NCBI GenBank assembly: GCA_009731375.1
Contig: BJOX01000158.1
Location: forward strand, 748,139-775,616
Direction of reading: 5' to 3'
Source of the DNA: Paulinella micropora
Lineage: Eukaryota; Cercozoa; Imbricatea; Euglyphida
DNA: 27,478 nt
Shown here: positions 19,164-27,478 of the stretch, in pieces
How the letters are laid out: each line of letters opens with the position of its first letter
How positions within the stretch are numbered: the stretch's first letter is position 1
The notes under the pieces: model-generated
Told to the model about the DNA's origin: nothing
The model's database searches: none
Seen by the model: the letters and a program-made list of their open reading frames with translations, nothing else
Program-made: the position numbers and the translations under genes

Positions 19164-19413
19164 CTGGCTAACGAAGTCTTTCCAGTAGGCGCGACTGACT
19201 GCGATCACGTGGCGATCCACCTGTCGCACATTGAGGACGAAGTTCACCGTAATTTTCGTGAAATATTGGACAATAATCAATTAATCCTGTCAAGTAATTC
19301 ACTTTCGCCAAAGTTTCTCGAAATTTACGGTCAAAACATGTGTACGCAAAATGTTTCCAGTGAAAATGATTGACTGTAATCACATGGCGATCCACTTGCC
19401 GCACGTGTAGCAC
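19164..19413 (-). other. Candidate exon region with a duplicated VRQVDRHVI motif
   Basis: Two related minus-strand segments encode [14 protein letters not shown]...HWKHF (from about 19410) and [14 protein letters not shown]...YWKDFVSQ (from about 19240). They are in different frames, about 172 bases apart. The second ends CCAG/GTAGAT, a plausible donor made by the adjacent repeat. I do not recognise the family. It may be a duplicated exon of the surrounding minus-strand gene. Confidence 0.45.
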
Positions 19414-19428
19414 AATTTATGACAATAA

Positions 19429-20440
<1,012 letters not shown>

Positions 20441-20499
20441 ACGATGGTCTTATTAAGAAGACGGGCGGCCTACATACATGAGCACCATCATGACTAGAA

Positions 20500-20810
20500 G
20501 ATCAGGCAAAACGTCAGGCAGCACAGGGGGTGGAAGGAAAGGCAAGAGTGCGGCAGTGCAGGGGCCACGAAGGACAAGTGAGGCAGTGCAGGGGTGAGAA
20601 AGGCAATCGTGAGGTGTAGGGGTCAGAAAGGCAATACTCAGGAAGGGTAGGCGTGAGAAAACTGCCTCACCAGTGCCTTTCTGACCCCTACACTGCCTCA
20701 CTATTGCCTTTGACCCCTACACTGCCTCACTATTGCCGTAGGGGCCAAAAAGGCAATAGGTCAAAAAGGCAACAGTGAGGCAGTGGAGGTGACAGAAAGG
20801 CAACAGTGGG
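20500..20810. repeat. Minisatellite with units in both orientations
   Basis: A unit like GAGGCAGTGCAGGGGTGAGA plus AAGGCAA repeats in direct orientation up to about 20650. It appears inverted (TGCCTTTCTGACCCCTACAC) from about 20665 to 20735 and then returns. The segment can fold into long stems. No gene seen. Confidence 0.8.
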
Positions 20811-20906
20811 TAAAGATGGGAGTTTGGGTCATGATGCAACACGCACTGGCATTCTTATCGCAAGCACATGCAGATTTCGTAGAAATGTGCTGCCATAAGT
20901 ATATTA

Positions 20907-21031
20907 CGCATGTATGTATGTATGCATGCATGCATGCATGTATGTATGTGTGTATGTATGTATTTATGTATGTAATACTATGTGTGTATGTAATACTATG
21001 TATGTATGTATGTATGTACGTATGTACGTAT
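20907..21031. repeat. TATG/GCATG microsatellite
   Basis: TATG and GCATG repeats with TGTG variants. On the minus strand they begin directly after the TIR exon end GAG/GTGCAT (21036/21035), so they form the start of the next intron. Confidence 0.9.
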
Positions 21032-21035
21032 GCAC

Positions 21036-22620
21036 CTCCAGCTCGAATAGACACCAGGCCTTTTTGAAGTAGTCAACAGTGCCTAGGTATGTATGTGTGT
21101 GTGTATATATGTACTGTATGTATGTATGTGTATGTGAATATATATGTATGTATGCGTGTATGCATTGCCAGTACCATAGACCACGAAGACCCCTGAGCCC
21201 GCCACACCCTCTAACATGTCGAGCATGCTTAGCTTTTCTGCTTGGTTGTCATACCTAGAAGAAGAAGAAGAAGAAGAGGAGGAGGAGGAGGAGGAGGAGG
21301 AAGAAGAAGAAGAAGGAGAAGCAGGAGAAGGAGAAGGAGGAGGAGGAGGAGGAGAAGAAGGAGAAGAAGAAAAAGGAGGAGGAGAAGAAGAAGAAGAAGA
21401 AGAAGAAGAAGAAGGAGAAGAAGGAGAAGGAGGAGAAGGAGGAGGAGGAGAAGAAAAAGAAGAAGAAGAAGAAGAAGAAGAAGAAGAATGTTCACCACAG
21501 CGCAACAAGCAAACAACAAGCAACTACATTGTGAATTGTGTGCTCTCGAGCGCATGTAGTATACTGGCGGTGCTTTACCATGCTTCGCATTCCATATCTT
21601 TCATGTAACGTGCCAGCGTACGACATGCGTCAACAGACTGTACATACAACACATACATAACATACATAACATACATAACATACATATCTTTCATGTAACG
21701 TGCCAGCGTACGACACGCGTCCGCTTACTGTATATACAATACATACATAACATACATACGTACATACATACATACATACATGCATACATACATACATACA
21801 TATCTTTCATGTAACATCCGACACGCGTCCGCTGACTGTACACACACACATACATACATACATACATACATACATACATACACACATACATACATACACA
21901 CATACATACATACATACTACATACTACATACATACAAACATACAAACATACATATCTTTCATGTAGCGTCCGACACGCGTCCGCTGACTGTACATACAAT
22001 ACATACATACGTACATACATACATACATACATACATACATACATACATACATTCATAGATACTTGCACGCATACGTACATGCATACATACACACCTCTCT
22101 TTGTCGCGCGACAGATGAAAAACACTTCCAGCGCATACATACATACATGCATACACACACATACACATGTATAAACACAAACATACATACATACATACAT
22201 ACATACATACATACACATACACATGCATACATACATACATACATACATACAAACATACATACATACACATACACATACACACACATACATTCACACACAC
22301 ATATATGCACACACATACATACACACATATACATACATACATGCATACATACACACCTCTATTGTCGCGCGACAGATGAAAAACACTTCCAGCGCATACA
22401 TACATACATACATACATACACACACAAACAATACATACATACATACATACATACCTCTCTTTGTTGCGCGACAGATAAAAAACACTTCCAGCGCATACAT
22501 ACATACATACATAAACACACACACAATACATACATACATACATACATACATACATACATACATACATACCTCTCTTTGTTGCGCGAGATAAAAAACACTT
22601 CCAGCGCATACATACATACA

Positions 22621-22654
<34 letters not shown>

Positions 22655-22786
22655 CATACATACATACATACACACATACATACACACATACACACATACA
22701 TTCATACGCACCTCTCTTTGTCGCACCACAGATAAAAAACACTTCCAGCGCAAGGGAGGAGGGTTTCTACGATAACGAGATAGAGC
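21036..22786 (-). CDS. TIR-domain protein gene, four exons assembled across microsatellite introns
   Basis: TIR domains act in immune signalling and often cleave NAD+. Four minus-strand exons join with exact phase: 22786-22712 (RWKCFLSVVRQRE at its end), 21637-21579 (SVDACRTLARYMKD...), 21254-21175 (YDNQAEKL... GVAGSGVFVVYG) and 21082-21036 (TVDYFKKAWCLFELE). Junction codons fit at every step: phase 0, then 2, then 1. The order matches TIR boxes: FLSxRxxE near the N-terminus, WYD in the middle, GxxxSxVFVVYxxxYF, then WCLFEL. The Glu of WCxxEL is the usual catalytic residue of TIR NADases. Introns are GT-AG and filled with GTAT, GAA/GGA or GA/CA repeats. The region after WCLFELE and the true gene ends are not resolved. 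Confidence 0.75.
21258..21488. repeat. Homopurine GAA/GGA tract inside a TIR intron
   Basis: Over 200 bases are purine-only or nearly so on the plus strand. On the minus strand it forms a polypyrimidine tract ending in TTCTTCTAG, an ideal 3' splice site for TIR exon 21254-21175. Confidence 0.9.
21638..22087. repeat. ACAT microsatellite with three truncated copies of a TIR exon
   Basis: The start of TIR exon 21637-21579 (minus SADACR-like, then GTATGT) recurs near 21685-21725, 21805-21838 and 21955-21990, separated by ACAT repeats. Copies share the acceptor side and stop where the microsatellite begins. Confidence 0.85.
22088..22711. repeat. ACAT/CACA microsatellite with four truncated copies of the first TIR exon
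   Basis: The 3' half of exon 22786-22712 (minus RWKCFLSV.RQRE, then GTGTGT or GTATGT) recurs at about 22095-22135, 22357-22397, 22454-22493 and 22569-22607. Copies share the donor side and lack the exon's 5' half. One copy has lost bases near 22584. Confidence 0.85.
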
Positions 22787-22975
22787 CTGCGTACATACAT
22801 GCACACTTATCTTGCGCCGTCGGATCGCTCAATTGTGTGTATGTGAGAAAGAGAGAGAGACACACACACACACACACACACAGAGACAGAGAAAGAAAGA
22901 AAGAAAGAAAGAAAGAAAAAAAAAAGAAAAAAAAAAAAGAAAAAGAGGAATAGATGCATACGTACAATTTATTAC
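22787..22975. repeat. CA/GAAA microsatellite intron
   Basis: GA and CA repeats, then GAAA and A-rich runs (22848-22945). On the minus strand this is a GT-AG intron with a long pyrimidine stretch between exon candidates 23020-22976 and 22786-22712. Confidence 0.7.
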
Positions 22976-23020
22976 CTCTTGCGTAGTCGGGTTGTTCAAT
23001 AATCTCTGCGCCTCTGCCAC
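22976..23020 (-). other. Candidate exon upstream of the TIR domain
   Basis: The 45 bases are flanked by AG and GTAATA and encode VAEAQRLLNNPTTQE, phase 0 to 0, which matches the entry phase of TIR exon 22786-22712. A similar scrap (QLSDPTAQDK) lies near 22805-22840. It probably belongs to the TIR gene. Function unknown. Confidence 0.55.
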
Positions 23021-23095
23021 CTATGTACATATGTATGTATGTACGTATATATATATAAACAAACAAACAAACAAACAAACAAACAAATAAATGAA

Positions 23096-23177
<82 letters not shown>

Positions 23178-23425
23178 AGTGTGTGTGTGTAGTGTGTGTG
23201 TGTGTGTGTGTAGTGTGTCTGTGTGTGTCTTGGAACACATATTTAGAGTTGTCTGGACAGCAGTGTGTATACACACGTGTGCGTATCATATGCTTGTGTG
23301 TCTATGACAGGGGTTCCCGCATGCGTGTGTGTGTGTGTGTCTGTGTGTGTGTGCGTTGTCTTGTGTTGTGTGTGTGTGAGTGTGTGTGCGTTTGTGTCGT
23401 GTTGTACGTATTTTGAGTTGTCGGG
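23021..23425. repeat. AAAC/AAAT, TA and TG microsatellites with two related scraps
   Basis: AAAC then AAAT repeats (23056-23128), TA (23130-23160) and TG (23161-23230, 23320-23400). Two related segments near 23240-23260 and 23405-23425 share AACTC(T)AAATA/TACGT-like sequence on the minus strand (SRQLKI), perhaps exon remnants. Confidence 0.8.
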
Positions 23426-23465
23426 AAAGCGCGGGGGCGTCCCAGGCGGTCCTTGCAACGGGCCT

Positions 23466-23466
<1 letters not shown>

Positions 23467-23496
<30 letters not shown>

Positions 23497-23506
23497 GGAT
23501 CGATAT

Positions 23507-23541
<35 letters not shown>

Positions 23542-23657
23542 TGTTTAATGTTTAATCTATGGGCGTGGCGTAGCTTGAAGATAGATAGATAGATAGATAG
23601 ATAGAATAGACGTACTCATAGGCACTGTCTGTGTGCGCTGTAGCATCACTAAGAGCT

Positions 23658-23695
<38 letters not shown>

Positions 23696-23743
23696 ATAGA
23701 CGTACTCATATGGCCTGTGTGCACTGTAGCATCACTAAGAGCT

Positions 23744-23785
<42 letters not shown>

Positions 23786-23842
23786 ATAGACGTACTCATA
23801 GGCACTGTCTATGTGCTCTGTAGCATCACTAAGAGCTGATAA

Positions 23843-23887
<45 letters not shown>

Positions 23888-23974
23888 ATAGACGTACTCA
23901 TAGGCACTGTCTGTGTGCTCTGTAGCATCACTAAGAGCTGATAGATAGATAGATAAATAGATAGATAGACGTAC
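23467..23974. repeat. GATA microsatellite with repeated exon end
   Basis: A unit of about 50 bases (GACGTACTCATAGGCACTGT and the rest up to CTAAGAGCT) recurs from about 23609, 23699, 23789 and 23892. It matches the 3' part of the helical exon ending at 23975. GATA runs separate the copies. Confidence 0.85.
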
Positions 23975-24062
23975 TCATAGGCGCTGTCTGTGTGCGCTGT
24001 AGCATCACTAAGAGCTGCTGTACTTGTACCGCCATTTCTGCCTGCCTCGCCGCCATTTCCTC
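23975..24062 (-). other. Candidate helical exon (coiled-coil type)
   Basis: It is flanked by AG (24064-24063) and GTACGT (from 23974). It encodes [16 protein letters not shown] then LLVMLQRTQTAPM, an amphipathic helix. Position and strand suit an N-terminal part of the TIR gene, but linkage is inferred. Confidence 0.5.
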
Positions 24063-24067
24063 CTATA

Positions 24068-24107
<40 letters not shown>

Positions 24108-24154
24108 GTACGGCCATTTCTGCTTGCCTCGCCGCCAGTTCCTCCTATATATAC

Positions 24155-24203
<49 letters not shown>

Positions 24204-24271
24204 TATATAGATATATAGTACTTCTACGGCCATTTCTGCTTGCCTCGCCGCCATTTCCTCCTATATATATG

Positions 24272-24314
<43 letters not shown>

Positions 24315-24393
24315 CATTTTACCGATAGATAGATAGATAGATAGATAGCTGTTGTACTTCTACGGCCATTTCTGCTTGTCTCGCCGCCATTTC

Positions 24394-24480
<87 letters not shown>
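24063..24480. repeat. TA/TG microsatellites with three further copies of a 13-codon helical exon
   Basis: Minus-strand copies at 24144-24106 ([13 protein letters not shown]) and 24260-24222 ([13 protein letters not shown]) are exactly 39 bases, between AG and GTAC. A third, at about 24394-24349, extends to VQQ but lacks a clean acceptor. TA and TG runs fill the spaces. Confidence 0.8.
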
Positions 24481-24481
<1 letters not shown>

Positions 24482-24488
24482 TACCGAT

Positions 24489-24528
<40 letters not shown>

Positions 24529-24529
<1 letters not shown>

Positions 24530-24700
24530 GAGATGTCGCAAAGGAATGTAGTCCTTGCAAAGGAACGCAGTTTCACATCAAACAATAATTTGTGTACTGT
24601 GCATGTGTCCGGGATGGGAATCACGGGTAGACTGTGTTCTGGAAAAAGAAGAGGAGGAAGGACGTTGAAGAAAAAGGCAATCTAGGAATGGAGAGTGGGA
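24529..24700. repeat. 170-bp direct duplication, copy 1
   Basis: Nearly identical to 25145-25313; small indels distinguish them (for example ACTGTGCATG versus ACGTATG near 24597/25210). GATA repeats precede both copies. Purine-rich; no gene recognised. Confidence 0.9.
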
Positions 24701-25012
24701 GGATAAGGAAGAAGAGAAAGAAAAGGAAGCCGTTAGTCCAAGTGTTTTGAGCACCGTAAGCTTGCGCAAGCTACAATGATGACATTGTATGAGGCCTAAA
24801 CCCCCGCAGGGACCTAGCCCGGGCTATGCAACACTGGACGGCTATGATGGAATGCAGTCACCAATACGGACTAGAGGAAGATTAGTCCAATTTTTGACTG
24901 CACAGGAGCGATAAATCGCGAAAGAGCAACGAGCTACGCAGGAGGATAGCTTGAAGCAAAGGGATTTGGATTGGGGATGGGAAAAACCCAAGGCGCGGAA
25001 ACATCGATGAAA
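24701..25012. other. Unique segment, no gene seen
   Basis: GAAGAGAAAG purine stretch, then mixed sequence with GCTTGCGCAAGC (24769-24780, palindromic) and CCCGGGC near 24817. All frames are broken by stops. Confidence 0.4.
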
Positions 25013-25144
25013 ATAGATAGATAAATAGATAGATAGATAGATAGATACATACCTGAAACCTGACTATTTTTTGTAATTCTTGCCAAATCCGCTTGGCATC
25101 GATATCTAGATAGGTAGGTAGATAGATAGATAGATAGATAGATA

Positions 25145-25313
25145 AGATATCGCAAAAGGAATGTAGTCCTTACAAAGGAACGCAGTTTCACATCAAACAG
25201 CAATTTGTGTACGTATGTGTCCGGGATGGGAATCACGGGTAGACTGTGTTCTGGAAAAAAGAAGAGGAGGTAGGTCGTTGAAGAAAAAGGCAATCTAGGA
25301 ATGGAGAGTGGGA
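25145..25313. repeat. 170-bp direct duplication, copy 2
   Basis: Second copy of 24529-24700, followed by TA then GATA repeats. GATA blocks at 25014-25045 and 25105-25144 precede it. Confidence 0.9.
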
Positions 25314-25334
25314 TATATATATATATATATATAT

Positions 25335-25368
<34 letters not shown>

Positions 25369-25410
25369 GACCTTTCTCTGGCAAGCTATCGGGAGAGGCC
25401 TGGGTGAAAC

Positions 25411-25481
<71 letters not shown>

Positions 25482-25506
25482 CCTATCTATCTATCTACCT
25501 ATCTAC

Positions 25507-25562
<56 letters not shown>

Positions 25563-25620
25563 TCCATCTATCTATCTACCTATCTATCTATCTATCTACC
25601 TACCTATCGATCCACCTACC
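25314..25620. repeat. TA, GATA and TATC microsatellites
   Basis: TA (25314-25336), GATA (25337-25367), then about 40 bases of a unit described in the next entry (CCTTTCTCTGG...), then TATC with TACC variants (25410-25620). Confidence 0.95.
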
Positions 25621-25640
25621 TAGAAATTTCTTATCTATTT

Positions 25641-25705
25641 TGGACATACAGGGTGCACATGATGAATGAATCACCTTTCTCTGGTGAACTATCGGGCAAT
25701 CATTG

Positions 25706-25757
<52 letters not shown>

Positions 25758-25802
25758 GTCAATCAATCAATCAATCAGTCAATCAATCAATCAATCAGTC
25801 AG

Positions 25803-25842
<40 letters not shown>

Positions 25843-25900
25843 GGACATATAGTGTACATGATGAATGAATCACACCTTTCTCTGGTGAACTATCGGGAGG
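25641..25900. repeat. AATC microsatellite between two copies of a 55-bp unit
   Basis: The unit TGGACATA...GATGAATGAATCA...CCTTTCTCTGGTGAACTATCGGG occurs at about 25641-25697 and 25843-25898. A shorter related piece lies near 25368-25394. An AATC/AGTC repeat (25697-25840) lies between. Confidence 0.9.
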
Positions 25901-25918
25901 CCTTGGTACAACCGGGCC

Positions 25919-25978
25919 TGTATATATATACATATATACATATATACATGCATAGATAGAGATAAAAAGAGGAAAGTT

Positions 25979-26055
<77 letters not shown>

Positions 26056-26250
26056 ACAGGAAGAGTGAGAGAGAACGCACATAAATACACATAAATACAC
26101 ACATGCATACCGGCAACTGGTCGAAATACATACATACATACATACATACATGCATACACATAAATATACATACATACATACACATAAATATACATACATA
26201 CAAACCTGCAAGTGAGCCAGTGGGCCGGCCCGATAGACCCAGGGCCACGC

Positions 26251-26281
<31 letters not shown>

Positions 26282-26310
26282 ATATATATATATATATATA
26301 TATGTACATT
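25919..26310. repeat. TA, GA and ACAT microsatellites
   Basis: TATA/CATA (25919-25950), GA (25979-26050), ACAT/AAAT (26090-26205) and TA (26250-26302), with 45 bases of unique sequence near 26206-26249. No gene seen; 26311-26480 is mostly TATG and ACAT variants. Confidence 0.9.
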
Positions 26311-26484
26311 TGTATGTTTCTGTACAGCTATATGTTTGCTGTGTGTATATATTCATATATTGATGTTTGCTCTATGTATGTATGTATAAACTGAGGGTGT
26401 TGGCGGTCGCATCAGTGCATACATACATAAATACATAAATACATAAATACACACATACACAACACGGTCACCGTGGGGGCGGTG

Positions 26485-27225
26485 GCGGTGGCATGAGTTC
26501 TCGCGCGGTTGGTGCCACCACTACACTACCTATGTATGTATGCGGTGGCATGAGTTCTCGCGCGGATGGTGCCACCAGTACACTTCCTATGTATGTATGT
26601 ATGTATATATGTATGTATGCGGTGGCATGAGTTCTCGCGCGGCTGGTGCCACCAGTACACTCCCTATGTATGTATGTATGTATGTATGCGGTGGCATGAG
26701 TTCTCGCGCGGTTGGTGCCACCAGTACACTACCTATGTATGTATGTATATATGTATGTATGTATGTATGCGGTGGCATGAGTTCTCGCGCGGTTGGTGCC
26801 ACCAGTACACTACCTATGTATGTATGTATGTATGCGGTGGCATGAGTTCTCGCGCAGTTGGTGCCACCAGTACACTACCTATGTTTATATGTATGTATGT
26901 ATGTATGCGGTGGCATGAGTTCTCGCGCGGTCGGTGCCACCAGTGCACTACCTATGTATGTATGTATGTATGTATGCGGTGGCATGAGTTCTCGCGCGGT
27001 TGGTGCCACCAGTACACTACCTATGTATGTATGTATGTATGCATGTATGTATGCGGTGGCATGAGTTTGGTGCCACCAGTGCGCTACCTATATGTATATA
27101 TGTATGTACGTATGTATGTATGTATGCATGTATATATGTATATATGTATGTATGTATGTATGTGTATGTGTATGTATGTACGTAGCATGAGTTCTCGCGC
27201 CTTTGGCGCCACCAACACACTATAT
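26485..27225. repeat. Minisatellite of about ten 65-80 bp units with an internal inverted repeat
   Basis: Each unit is GGTGGCATGAGTTCTCGCGC, then GGTTGGTGCCACC, then AGTACACTACCT and a GTAT run of variable length. GGTGGCA and TGCCACC can pair within each unit. The last two units (27053 and 27185) are shortened or diverged. On the minus strand each unit reads GSVLVAPTARELMPPH after an AG, so it may be a duplicated exon; no family is recognised. Confidence 0.85.

Positions 27226-27478
<253 letters not shown>

Overview
This is a eukaryotic nuclear scaffold with four runs of N. It joins two very different kinds of DNA. The host cannot be named from sequence alone. Short exons, spliceosomal introns, a TIR domain, SEL1 repeats and extreme tetranucleotide microsatellites fit a protist or alga better than a bacterium, but other eukaryotes are not excluded.

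Left part (about 1-10759): an AT-rich, tightly packed block that looks like an integrated, decaying polinton-like virus or virophage-type element. It carries an SF3 helicase (5' end outside the window), small unknown genes, a fibre gene of about 1,266 codons ending in an intramolecular-chaperone (peptidase S74) domain, a two-helix membrane protein, a Cys-rich secreted-type protein, two large unknown structural-type genes, and an A32/FtsK-HerA packaging ATPase that is cut off at the right boundary. No major capsid gene is visible. Several genes start directly after a TATATA-like motif, and two such motifs lie in divergent promoters. Nearly every long gene is broken (frameshifts, in-frame stops, truncation), so the copy is probably not functional, although some single-base breaks could be assembly errors.

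Junction (10760-12905): non-viral sequence broken by N gaps, a TTA microsatellite, a poly-A tract, and a 700-bp stretch packed with short perfect hairpins and no convincing gene.

Right part (12906-27478): microsatellite and minisatellite DNA in which small exons are embedded, mainly on the minus strand. Two gene segments can be assembled by splice sites and reading phase. One is a SEL1-repeat gene (five exons, 16887 down to 13830). The other is a TIR-domain gene (four exons, 22786 down to 21036), with likely upstream exons including a repeated 13-codon helical exon near 24.1-24.4 kb. Many of their introns consist largely of GTAT or GATA repeats, which supply GTATGT-type donors. Around several exons, truncated exon copies are tandemly repeated together with the microsatellite. 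A 350-bp dispersed repeat occurs in inverted orientation on both sides of the last three SEL1 exons. TIR and SEL1 segments lie in order on one strand and could belong to one TIR-SEL1 gene, but the linking exons are not resolved.
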